DNA of 64,000 bases from Thalassotalea marina. Its GTDB lineage: Bacteria; Pseudomonadota; Gammaproteobacteria; Enterobacterales; Alteromonadaceae. The translations under genes and the position numbers were made by a program. Positions 27,982-36,869 of this stretch are shown here, one piece after another. The stretch lies in contig NZ_BNCK01000001.1 of the NCBI RefSeq assembly GCF_014656435.1, positions 1 through 64,000 of the forward strand, given 5' to 3'. Within the stretch, counting starts at the first letter, position 1. Each line of letters begins with the position of its first letter. The notes under the pieces were generated by a model. It ran no database searches. It saw only the letters and a program-made list of their open reading frames with translations, and was not told where the DNA came from.

Positions 27982-30975
27982 TTAAAACTTGTAACGAGCA
28001 ATGAAAGTTGCTTGTCTTGGTGCTTGATAATTAGTTGGTGCTAAGAAGTTAACATCTCTTTCGATGAAATCTTTATCAGCTTGAACTCTCTCGTGGAACT
28101 CTGTAGCTTTGTCATTGTTAAATAGGTTAGTCACTCTAAATTGTAGGTCTAACTTATCATCAGCCCAACCTGGCTTATAGTTAACACCCATATCAACTGT
28201 CCAAGTCCAAGGTGTTCTACCTTGTGACCCACGCTTAGTTAACACAGTTTCGTTATTTTCATCTAAACAGTAGAATGAAGAGCCACTGTAACGCCCAAGT
28301 GTATTTCTATCGATATCACTTAAGCCGTCTAATGGTACAAAACCATTACAGTTTAATGGACGACCAGAAGTGGCATTAAAGTTAGCTGTTAATCTGATTT
28401 CGTCTGTTAAATCATAACCACCCCAAACTTTAAGTGCATGGCGACGATCACTTGGTAAGTAACCATTAGTACCATCCATAAAGCGGCCGTGGTCGAAATC
28501 TTGTGTTAAACCAGGATCTGTTTGACCAAGAGTTGAGTTAACATAACCTTCCATATTACCTTCGCTGAACGACATAGTGTATGAACCGTCAATGTACCAA
28601 CCATCTTCATAGGCACGGCTAAAGGTAAACTCAAGAGCTTTATATGTTCTATCATAAGTTGGCAAGTTGAAATAACCTTTGTTTGGAATGGTTACTTGTG
28701 TAACATTGCCATCATTTTTCAGATCAAGTGCGATTTTTACATCGCGGCCCGGGTTTAATAAGAAACATTTAACACTATGGTAATCAAAGTCATTATAGTT
28801 GTTATCTTCAGCCCACTGCTGGATTGAGCCAGAAGCACAATAGTCATCCATACCATCTTGTACTTTACGGTAAACAGCTTTAACACCAGCTGTGTAAAGT
28901 TCATTGAATTCTTGTTGATAGCCAAGGATTAACTCATCTTGGTGCATCGCATCTAAGTCTTTAACAGCCAATGTTCTTGAATCTGGTGCATCTCGAGATT
29001 CTTTAATATGACTACCGATTTCTGGTCCCATATTAAGAGGAGCAAAAGTACCCGCTTCCATGCCATCATAATGCCAGTAAGCAATATCACGCCACTCAAC
29101 ACCAGACATACGTTCGTTAGTGTTTGCTGAAACAGGAATAAAGTAACGACCTAAGCTACCGTATACACGTTTTGTGCTATCGCCATCAATATCCCAAGAA
29201 AAACCAAAGCGAGGTGCTAAGTTATTATCAGATTTTACGAATGTTTTACCTTGAGCATTTAAGTTTTCAAAACTTTCTAAGCGAAGGCCAGCGTATGCCA
29301 TGAAGTTATCTGTTACTTGCCAGCTATCTTCGATGTAAATCGCTGAGTTTTTAACTTCGTAACCACCAGAAGTTTTACCATCGTCCCAAGTTCTCACATA
29401 CTCAGTACCTGGAGCTACACGCTCACCGTTAAGCACAGTGTTTTCACCTGCTGTGAAGTAGCGGAAGTAGTAGTTATTGTATTTTCTGTCACCTGTGTAT
29501 ACTTCACCTGCAACACCTGATTCCCAAGTTTCGTTATCGATACCAAAACGAAGGGTGTGATCGCCTACAAACCACTCAGCATCAACGCGGAAACCAACAC
29601 GTTGGTCGAAATCAGGACCAAAAGAGTCGTCACGGATATCAACTTGGTTGCGGTTCCAACAACCTAAGTAGTTTAATACTCCAGGGTTGTCACCACGGCT
29701 ATCCCAAACACGAGGACATTCAGCACCTGGTAATACACTAGGATCATTGTACGTTTCGTTACGTAACTTACCCCACTGTGCAGTAAGTGAAAAATCTTCT
29801 GTAAACTGACCAGTATATTTGGCAATAGTTACATATCCACCACCATGTTGTGTGTATTCTGTATCTAAATCACCGTGTTTGCCGGTATAACCGATTGTAG
29901 TTTCTTTTGCATCATTGCGTTTAGGGTTGTTATAGTTTTTACGTTCATACTCGGTTTCATTGTGAATACCGGTAAACTCTAAGATGTGATTGTCTGTGAT
30001 GTACCAGTCAATTTTTGCTAAATACTTAGGAGCCGTATTTTTAAGTTCTCTACTGGTAAACTGATAGTAATCATCTCTTTCATCTTTAATACCTTCAATT
30101 AAGCCATAAAAGAACAATTTATCTTCAATAATTGGACCACTACCATATACAACATATTTCAATAAATCTCTTGTATTTTCAGAGCCATATGATAGGTATC
30201 TATAATCATCAGTGTCAGCAGGATCACGAGAAACGGCATTTTTTCTTGTCGCTCGGAAAGAATCCGGTTGGTAAGTTACTGAACCACCAAATTTAAACTC
30301 GTTAGTACCACTTTTGGTTACGATGTTAACAACACCGCCAAGTGACTTACCAAATTCAGCACCGTAACCACCAGTTTTTACTTGCTGTTGGCCAATGGCT
30401 TCAAATGGAATAGTTGAAAAGTTGATTAGTGTACGTAAGTTAGTGATATCAAAGCCATTTACATAGTAGCCGTTTTCTGCTGGTGAAGAGCCACCAAACG
30501 ATGCTACGTTACCAAACGCTGAGTCACCTTTTACTGTACCTGGTGCAAGCATAGCAACACTCGTGATGTCTTGACCTATAGGTAATAAATCTAAGTCATC
30601 AGAAGTAAATACTGTAGTAGATTCTGTCGAAGAAACGTCAATCTTAGAAAAGCGGCCGCCTGTTACTTCTAATACTTCAATCTCATCATTGAAATTAGCT
30701 AAGCTACCTGAGCCAATTCGGACAATAACAGTTTGTTTTTTGCCAGAAGCGTCAGTTACTTCATAATTACCAGTAGGTACGCGTGAGAAGTTGAAGCGAC
30801 CATCGCTACCAACAGTTAACGTACGTGTTAAACCAGTTTCTTGGTTTTTGATGGTAACCGTACTGCCTGCTTGTGATACACCATAGATTGAACCTGAGGT
30901 GTTATCAGCCATTGCTGGAAGCGTAAGTCCAAGCGACGCTGATATAGCAATTGCTGTAAGAGTTCTTTTTAACAT
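27982..30975 (-). CDS. TonB-dependent receptor, Oar-like, copy B
   Basis: A 997-aa outer-membrane receptor. After a signal peptide (TAIAISASLGLTLPAMA) comes a carboxypeptidase-regulatory-like beta domain (STVTIKNQETGLTRTLTVGSDGRFNFSRVPTGNYEV), then the plug (STTVFTSDDLDLLPIGQDITSV, FGKSLGGVVNIVTKSGTNEF) and a barrel that ends in ATFIARYKF with the terminal Phe. This is the Oar/TonB-receptor layout, often used for large peptide or sugar substrates; the ligand is unknown. ATG 30975, with AGGGATCAC upstream, is chosen over a much longer reading from 31128. It is a tandem paralogue of the gene at 31550-34540. Confidence 0.93.
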   Translation of the reverse strand: MLKRTLTAIAISASLGLTLPAMADNTSGSIYGVSQAGSTVTIKNQETGLTRTLTVGSDGRFNFSRVPTGNYEVTDASGKKQTVIVRIGSGSLANFNDEIEVLEVTGGRFSKIDVSSTESTTVFTSDDLDLLPIGQDITSVAMLAPGTVKGDSAFGNVASFGGSSPAENGYYVNGFDITNLRTLINFSTIPFEAIGQQQVKTGGYGAEFGKSLGGVVNIVTKSGTNEFKFGGSVTYQPDSFRATRKNAVSRDPADTDDYRYLSYGSENTRDLLKYVVYGSGPIIEDKLFFYGLIEGIKDERDDYYQFTSRELKNTAPKYLAKIDWYITDNHILEFTGIHNETEYERKNYNNPKRNDAKETTIGYTGKHGDLDTEYTQHGGGYVTIAKYTGQFTEDFSLTAQWGKLRNETYNDPSVLPGAECPRVWDSRGDNPGVLNYLGCWNRNQVDIRDDSFGPDFDQRVGFRVDAEWFVGDHTLRFGIDNETWESGVAGEVYTGDRKYNNYYFRYFTAGENTVLNGERVAPGTEYVRTWDDGKTSGGYEVKNSAIYIEDSWQVTDNFMAYAGLRLESFENLNAQGKTFVKSDNNLAPRFGFSWDIDGDSTKRVYGSLGRYFIPVSANTNERMSGVEWRDIAYWHYDGMEAGTFAPLNMGPEIGSHIKESRDAPDSRTLAVKDLDAMHQDELILGYQQEFNELYTAGVKAVYRKVQDGMDDYCASGSIQQWAEDNNYNDFDYHSVKCFLLNPGRDVKIALDLKNDGNVTQVTIPNKGYFNLPTYDRTYKALEFTFSRAYEDGWYIDGSYTMSFSEGNMEGYVNSTLGQTDPGLTQDFDHGRFMDGTNGYLPSDRRHALKVWGGYDLTDEIRLTANFNATSGRPLNCNGFVPLDGLSDIDRNTLGRYSGSSFYCLDENNETVLTKRGSQGRTPWTWTVDMGVNYKPGWADDKLDLQFRVTNLFNNDKATEFHERVQADKDFIERDVNFLAPTNYQAPRQATFIARYKF

Positions 30976-31408
30976 GTGATCCCTTTTTAAAATTATTTTA
31001 GTTATCGCAAAAATTAAACTTAAAATTTGAGCGTTTATATTGTGTGATTTTGTTCTTAATGTTTTTTGAGAGAAAAACAATTTTTTTGATAAATATGTGT
31101 CGTAAAAACCATTAAAGAAACATAACAATTTCTAATTTCTTTTAAGTGTTACGAAATATTCGCAAGCTGTTTTAAATGAATGCAGCAGAAGAAGCAATAG
31201 CGATATTGGACTATATTTTTTATATTCTTGATGTTTGTATATTGCATATACGAAGAAAGTAGTATATGTAAAAATTACGTAATGTTTCAGAGGTGTTTTC
31301 TAATGTTATATTGTGTATCTAAGTGTATCTAAATGTTTCATTTTTTTTAATAAAATGAATGATTGAAAGTAGCAGTTTTGTCTAAATTTATTGCAAGAGA
31401 TTACAATT

Positions 31409-31441
31409 TGTTAACACAGTCAAATTAGGACTGTGTTAACA
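31409..31441. repeat. Long inverted repeat between the tandem receptors
   Basis: TGTTAACACAGTC and GACTGTGTTAACA flank a 7-base spacer, a 13-bp perfect stem. There is no T tract on either strand, so it is either a processing hairpin or an operator-like site. Confidence 0.55.
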
Positions 31442-31462
31442 CCAATTAAGAAGACGAAAGAT

Positions 31463-31485
31463 GCAAAATTCAGACTGAATTTTGC
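31463..31485 (-). terminator. Possible terminator of receptor copy A
   Basis: GCAAAATTC and GAATTTTGC flank 5 bases; the arms extend to an 11-bp palindrome with a one-base centre. It lies 64 bases after the receptor stop. The T-rich arm is within the stem, so strength is uncertain. Confidence 0.45.
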
Positions 31486-31549
31486 TTCCTTGATGTCTAC
31501 CAAATTGTCAGAGTGTAATTAGGAACCTCTGTTATTGGCTTAAAGAGCT

Positions 31550-34540
31550 TTAAAATTTATAGCGAGCAATAAAAGTCGCTTGTCTGGGCGCTTGGTAGCG
31601 AGTTGGTTTCAAGAAGTTAACATCTTGAATTCTGTTTTCTTGTTCCGCTTGGCTTCTTTCTAAGAACTCGACCGGCTTGTCATTGTTAAACAGGTTAGTT
31701 ACCCTAAATTGTAAGTCTAACTTGTCGTTAGCCCAATCTGGTCTGTAGTTAACACCAAAGTCCATTGTCCATGTCCATGGTGTTCTGCCTTGTGAACCAC
31801 GTTGTGTTAACTGCGTCTCATTGTTTTCATCTAAACAGTAGAATGATGAGCCACTGTAACGACTAAGGTTTGATTGGTCTATCGGGTTTAACCCGTCTAG
31901 CGGCACAAAACCATTACAGTTTAGAGGGCGACCTGAAGTCACGTTAAGGTTAGCCGTTAAACGGATTTCATCCGTTAAATCGTAGCCACCCCAGACTTTT
32001 AAAGAGTGGCGACGGTCACTTGGTAAATAACCAAAAGTACCATCCATAAATCGGCCGTGGTCAAAATCTTGCGTTAAACCTGCGTCGTCTTGACCAAGAG
32101 TTGAGTTAACATAACCTTCCATATTACCTTCACTGAACGACATGGTGTATGAGCCGTCAATGTACCAGCCATCTTCATAAGCGCGGCTGAAGGTAAACTC
32201 TAGTGCTTTATAGGTTCTCTTGTATTCAGGTAAGTCAAAGTATCCTTCGTTTGGAATGGTTACTTCAGTGGCTGTACCATTGTTTTCTAAATCTAATGCT
32301 ATTTGAATATCACGGCCTGGATTTAACATAAAACATCCAACGCTATGATAATCAAAGTTGTTATAGTTGTTATCTTCTGCCCATTGCTGGATAGAGCCAG
32401 CTGAACAGTAATCGTCCATACCGTCTTGCACTTTACGATAAACGGCTTTAACACCCACAGTATATAACTCGTCAAATTCTTGCTGGTAACCAAGAATTAA
32501 CTCGTCCTGGTGCATCGCATCTAAGTCTTTAACCGCAAGTGTACGTGAATCAGGCGCGTTTCTTGTCCCTTTAATATGGCTACCAATTTCGGGGCCCATG
32601 TTTAACGGTGCAGATGTGCCTGCTTCCATGCCGTCGTAATGCCAGTAAGCGGTATCACGCCATTCAACACCTGACATACGTTGGTTGGTGTTTGCCGCAA
32701 CTGGAATAAAGTAACGACCTAAACTACCGTATACTCGACGTGTACTGTCGCCATCCATATCCCATGAGAAACCAAAGCGCGGTGCTAAGTTATTGTCTGA
32801 CTCAATGAATGTCGCACCTTCAGCGTTTAAGTTTTCAAAGCTTTCTAAACGAAGACCTGCATAGGCCATGAAGTTATCCGTTACTTGCCAGCTATCTTCT
32901 AGATAGATAGCAGAGTTTTTCACTTCATAACCACCTGATGTTGCACCACCATCCCAAGTTCTGACATATTCAGTGCCCGGTGCAACACGTTCGCCGTTAA
33001 GTACAGTGTTTTCGCCTGCAGTAAAGTAACGGAAGTAGTAGTTATTGTATTTTCTATCACCTGTATATAATGTACCTGCAACACCTGATTCCCAAGTTTC
33101 ATTGTCGATACCAAAGCGAACGGTATGATCACCAATAAACCATTCAGCGTCTACCCTGAAGCCAACACGTTGGTCGAAGTTCGGCCCAAAGGATTCATCA
33201 CGAATCGTGGCTTGGTTACGATTCCAACAACCTAAGTAATTTAGAGCACTAGGGTTATCGCCGCGGCTATCCCAAACACGAGGACATTCTGCACCAGGTA
33301 AAATGCCAGGCTCATTGAATATTTCATTGCGTAACTTACCCCACTGTGCAGATAGTGAGAAGTCATCTGTGAATTGACCTGTGTATTTTGCGATCGCAAC
33401 ATATCCACCAGCATTTTGCGTGTATTTTGAATCTAAGTCGCCGTGTTCACCTGTATAGGCGATAGTTGACTCATCAGGTCTTTCAGGATTCACATAGTTG
33501 GTGCGATCCCAGTCTCTATCATTTTTAATACCAGTGAATTCTAAAATGTGGTTATCTGTGATGTACCAATCGAGCTTAGTAATGAATTTAGGCGTATTGT
33601 TTTTCATCAGCCTACTGTCATTTTGGAAGTACTCGTTGCGCTCTTCTTGAATACCTTCAATCAAAGCAAAAAAGAATAACTTGTCTTCGATAATTGGGCC
33701 GCTGCCATGTACAATGTATTTAAGTATGTCGGTTTTGTCAGCAGATAAATAATTTAAAAAGCGGTGATCGACATCGTCAGCCGGATCGTGGCTGATGGCA
33801 TCTTTGGCACTTGCAGTAAATGAATCTGGTTGATAAGTAACAGACGCGCCAAATTTAAATTCGTTAGTACCACTTTTGGTCACGATATTAACAACACCAC
33901 CAAGTGATTTACCAAATTCAGCACCATAACCGCCAGTTTTTACTTGTTGCTGGCCAATCGCTTCAAATGGCATGGCGGAAAAGTTAAGTAAGGTACGAAG
34001 GTTAGTGATATCAAAACCGTTAATGTAGTAGCCATTTTCAGCCGGTGAAGAGCCACCAAACGATGCGACATTACCAAAAGCTGAGTCGCCTTTAACCGTA
34101 CCAGGTGCCAACATAGCAACGCTAGTCACGTCTTGGCCAATTGGCAGTAGATCTAAATCTTCAGAGGTAAATACTGTGGTAGATTCGGTGGAAGTTACGT
34201 CAATTTTCGAAAATCGACCGCCGGTCACCTCTAAAACTTCAATTTCATCGTCAAAATTAGCTAAAGTACCAGAGCCAATGCGAACAACGAGATTCTGTTT
34301 TTTACCGTTTGCATCAGTGACTACATAGTTACCAGTTGGTACACGTGTGAAGGTAAAGCGGCCATCGCTACCAACGGTAATGGTGCGCGTTAAGCCCGTA
34401 TCTTGATTTTTAATGGTTACAGTACTACCTGCTTGGGTTGTACCATAAATTGAGCCTGATGTATTGTCAGCAGCTATTGCAGGGAGGGTGAGTCCAAGCG
34501 CTGCAGATATAGCTAATGTGACGAGTGTATTTTTTAACAT
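31550..34540 (-). CDS. TonB-dependent receptor, Oar-like, copy A
   Basis: A 996-aa outer-membrane receptor with the same layout as copy B: signal peptide, carboxypeptidase-regulatory-like domain (TVTIKNQDTGLTRTITVG), plug and barrel ending ATFIARYKF. The two proteins share long identical runs (for example NKYNNYYFRYFTAGE-like and GRFMDGT segments) and differ mainly in short patches of the first barrel third (compare RDDYYQFTSRELKN with RNEYFQNDSRLMKN). Both keep the same ribosome-site context, GATCACATG. This is a tandem duplication with the copies transcribed in the same direction but separated by 574 bases, so probably with separate promoters. Confidence 0.93.
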   Translation of the reverse strand: MLKNTLVTLAISAALGLTLPAIAADNTSGSIYGTTQAGSTVTIKNQDTGLTRTITVGSDGRFTFTRVPTGNYVVTDANGKKQNLVVRIGSGTLANFDDEIEVLEVTGGRFSKIDVTSTESTTVFTSEDLDLLPIGQDVTSVAMLAPGTVKGDSAFGNVASFGGSSPAENGYYINGFDITNLRTLLNFSAMPFEAIGQQQVKTGGYGAEFGKSLGGVVNIVTKSGTNEFKFGASVTYQPDSFTASAKDAISHDPADDVDHRFLNYLSADKTDILKYIVHGSGPIIEDKLFFFALIEGIQEERNEYFQNDSRLMKNNTPKFITKLDWYITDNHILEFTGIKNDRDWDRTNYVNPERPDESTIAYTGEHGDLDSKYTQNAGGYVAIAKYTGQFTDDFSLSAQWGKLRNEIFNEPGILPGAECPRVWDSRGDNPSALNYLGCWNRNQATIRDESFGPNFDQRVGFRVDAEWFIGDHTVRFGIDNETWESGVAGTLYTGDRKYNNYYFRYFTAGENTVLNGERVAPGTEYVRTWDGGATSGGYEVKNSAIYLEDSWQVTDNFMAYAGLRLESFENLNAEGATFIESDNNLAPRFGFSWDMDGDSTRRVYGSLGRYFIPVAANTNQRMSGVEWRDTAYWHYDGMEAGTSAPLNMGPEIGSHIKGTRNAPDSRTLAVKDLDAMHQDELILGYQQEFDELYTVGVKAVYRKVQDGMDDYCSAGSIQQWAEDNNYNNFDYHSVGCFMLNPGRDIQIALDLENNGTATEVTIPNEGYFDLPEYKRTYKALEFTFSRAYEDGWYIDGSYTMSFSEGNMEGYVNSTLGQDDAGLTQDFDHGRFMDGTFGYLPSDRRHSLKVWGGYDLTDEIRLTANLNVTSGRPLNCNGFVPLDGLNPIDQSNLSRYSGSSFYCLDENNETQLTQRGSQGRTPWTWTMDFGVNYRPDWANDKLDLQFRVTNLFNNDKPVEFLERSQAEQENRIQDVNFLKPTRYQAPRQATFIARYKF

Positions 34541-35035
34541 GTGATCCCCTGTTATTTTTTATTCTTTGGTTCTAACAACACTGAATTACTTCTATGTTTG
34601 TGGCTAAATTCAATGTGTCGAACACTATTAATAGCCTTATTGGTATGTGCTTGATTACTTATAAGAATGACAATTTCAGCCACTACTCTTAGTTTTTCAA
34701 TGTAAGAGCACTTCGGGGATTTTGTGTAGACGGGGTGCTGATCACAACATTTTGCGCATTCATAAATATTCGTTCTTTGTTATTTTTTTGTTCGTATTGA
34801 TATTGGTGTTTTTTGGGTCTTTCAAAAAGGTTATCTTAAGCTTACGTAAAGCTTATACGTTAAAAATGGTGATATAAATCAATACTATATTTGCACTATC
34901 TAAATTTGTGGTTTTTAGTTTGGCAAGGTAAGGCTGGTGGAATTGTCAAAAAATGCCGAAGTGTTAAAAACAAAGATCAAAATAAATGAGGGAGTGAAGT
35001 AGAGAATTTGGCTCTACTTCAACTTTTAAGTGGGG
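34541..35035. other. Intergenic region upstream of receptor copy A
   Basis: 495 AT-rich bases that should hold the promoter of copy A. A hairpin, GAAGTAGAG/CTCTACTTC at 34996-35020, lies after the dUTPase stop. No gene or other repeat was seen. Confidence 0.5.
34996..35020 (-). terminator. Hairpin after the dUTPase gene
   Basis: GAAGTAGAG pairs with CTCTACTTC around 7 bases, 15 bases beyond the dUTPase stop codon. The T tract is poor, so the call is tentative. Confidence 0.5.
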
Positions 35036-35662
35036 TTATGCTGGGTAGTTAGCTTTTAATGCAGCATAAACTTGCTGTTGAAAGTCGTCAGCACTTACAT
35101 CTAGGTCATTAACCACTTTTGCTAATACTTCGTTATCTTCTTCGCCGTGCCACACTTTAATATATGAGCCTTCTTTATATCCATGATCTTGTCTAAAGAA
35201 GTTCAATGTGTTTTTACCCACGTATTGGCGGAACAATTCGTTTAAATCCATTTGCATTAACTGCATACAGTTGGCAAATGCGATAGCATCAAATGAACGA
35301 TGAGTTACAGCTGCAGATGCCAGTGATTCTAGCGCGATTTTAAAATCACTTTCGTTTGATTCAGTTGCCAATTGCTGTGCTAACTTAGCCGCAATGTCTT
35401 GCACACTGTCGCCAGCCATTAGTTGTAAACTTAAGCCAAAATGAAAAATATCAACAAGTTCTAATTGTACTTGAGCGACATCGATTTCTTGGTGTTTCCA
35501 CCATTTCCAACCGTGATGATCTAACATTTCTGCACACTCAACCCAAATAGCACGGTACCATTCGTAACCATTTTCACGCCATGTTTCACTCACACGTGTA
35601 TTCATTGCGTCTTGTAGTGACAACATTTGCTCAAGTTGCTGTATTGCGACTGCGTTTGTCAT
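35036..35662 (-). CDS. Dimeric all-alpha dUTP diphosphatase
   Basis: Removes dUTP to keep uracil out of DNA and supplies dUMP for thymidylate synthesis. The 208-aa protein is of the all-alpha, MazG-related dUTPase type, not the trimeric Dut type. Its magnesium-binding signatures are ECAEMLDHHGWKWWK near residue 47 and QLELVDIFHFGLS about 20 residues later, the two ExxE/ExxD helices of the family. ATG 35662 (MTNAVAIQQLEQML) is preferred; the longer frame from 35737 has an N-terminus unlike the family. It is downstream of the GlxA-type regulator on the same strand with an 85-base gap. Confidence 0.88.
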   Translation of the reverse strand: MTNAVAIQQLEQMLSLQDAMNTRVSETWRENGYEWYRAIWVECAEMLDHHGWKWWKHQEIDVAQVQLELVDIFHFGLSLQLMAGDSVQDIAAKLAQQLATESNESDFKIALESLASAAVTHRSFDAIAFANCMQLMQMDLNELFRQYVGKNTLNFFRQDHGYKEGSYIKVWHGEEDNEVLAKVVNDLDVSADDFQQQVYAALKANYPA

Positions 35663-35747
35663 AATTTCTCTCAGTAAATTTCGATGCGCTATAGTTTGCC
35701 CGAGTGAGTTGTAGCAAACAAGTTTTAATCCATGCAATTACCTTATT

Positions 35748-36761
35748 TTAATTGGCGCTAAACAATTTTCTCTTTGCCATCATTCGGTAATCCTTTGGTG
35801 AAATATTTAATGCTTTTTTAAACAAATGAGAGAAATTACTTTGATCTTGATAACCGACTTGGTAAGCCACCTCTTGAATGGACAAATTGGTTGAGGTCAG
35901 TAACTCTCTCGCGGCCTCAAGCTTAAGGTTTTGCCAATACTGTATGAGACTAATGCCGTTGGCTGCTTTAAATCTGCGCGTGAGGGTTCTTTGACTGGTG
36001 CCAAATTGTAAGGCGATATCATTAACTGTGGTATTAGCTTGTAAGTTGGTGCGCATCCAAAATTGAATTTGCGAAATAAGTTCGTCAGAGTGACGATCAG
36101 CAGCACCTTCTAAAAAACGTTGCTCTTCATAGGGGCGACGAATTTCATGTGAAAAGTTACGCTCCACCATGTTAGCCGCGGTTTTTCCGTATATTTGCTC
36201 AATAACGTGCACAATAATATCAGCTAAAGCATTTAAACTTGCCGCACAATAAATACGCTCGGATTGGGTAATAAAATAATCTGGCTTAAGAATGACGTCA
36301 GGGTAATCGCGTTTAAACTGGTCTACATAATGCCAATGTGTGGTTGCTGCATGCCCATCAAGCAGCCCCGCACTTGCCAAAAAACAAACGCCTGTACCAC
36401 CTCCAACTAATGTAGTGCCCTGATGCCAAATGTTATTGAGCCACTTGACTAAGTTAGGATGTTTGTTGATCACAGGCCTAGGGTTACGCCATAGGCTGGG
36501 AATAAAAGCAAAGTCAGGTAAGTTTGCTTTTTTTACCGAAACATCTGGTAAAAGTTTAATAAGCGCACGCGTAGTAACTGGGCGATTTTTTTCTGCCACC
36601 ATTTGAATATCAAGTTTTGGTGCCGATGGGTTAGCCTGCCTGCCTGCGGCCTCGCCGGCACGCAACATTTCAACGGGTAAGCTAACGCTTGTTGCCAGCA
36701 TATGGTCGTATAAAACCAAGGCGATCTTGATTTCATCGCTATTTTTAGATGATATTTGCAT
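35748..36761 (-). CDS. GlxA-type AraC-family regulator with DJ-1/PfpI-like domain
   Basis: A regulator of about 337 aa. The N-terminal two thirds is a DJ-1/PfpI (class I amidotransferase-like) domain (KIALVLYDHMLATSVSLPVEML, TTLVGGGTGVCFLASAGLLDGHAATTHWHY), usually a ligand sensor. The C-terminal 100 residues form the AraC double helix-turn-helix (VNDIALQFGTSQRTLTRRFKAANGISLIQYWQNLKLEAARELL and IQEVAYQVGYQDQSNFSHLFKKALNISPKDYR). It diverges from the FabY-like ketosynthase gene with about 108 bases between, so it may control that gene, which is inference. ATG 36761 is chosen; ATG 36782 is also possible. Confidence 0.88.
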   Translation of the reverse strand: MQISSKNSDEIKIALVLYDHMLATSVSLPVEMLRAGEAAGRQANPSAPKLDIQMVAEKNRPVTTRALIKLLPDVSVKKANLPDFAFIPSLWRNPRPVINKHPNLVKWLNNIWHQGTTLVGGGTGVCFLASAGLLDGHAATTHWHYVDQFKRDYPDVILKPDYFITQSERIYCAASLNALADIIVHVIEQIYGKTAANMVERNFSHEIRRPYEEQRFLEGAADRHSDELISQIQFWMRTNLQANTTVNDIALQFGTSQRTLTRRFKAANGISLIQYWQNLKLEAARELLTSTNLSIQEVAYQVGYQDQSNFSHLFKKALNISPKDYRMMAKRKLFSAN

Positions 36762-36869
36762 AATTTGGCCATTTAAACACATTAAATGGCTTTTTTTAAC
36801 AATTATTTATTTTTGAATGTTTTTACACTGACAAGCATTAGATTAACCATCATTATCATAGAGATTAAT

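Larger units (their letters stand above)
30976..31549. other. Intergenic region between the tandem receptors
   Basis: 574 AT-rich bases. Two inverted repeats lie near the end of the upstream receptor gene (31409-31441 and 31463-31485). The remainder, 30976-31400, should hold the promoter of copy B, but no clear operator was seen. Confidence 0.5.

Noticed and set aside
30976-31128. N-terminal extension of receptor copy B
   Set aside because: The 51 extra residues precede a normal signal peptide, while the ATG at 30975 has a good ribosome site shared with copy A.
27982-34540. Tandem receptors considered as an assembly artefact
   Set aside because: The copies differ at many codons along their length and have different flanks, so they are true paralogues.
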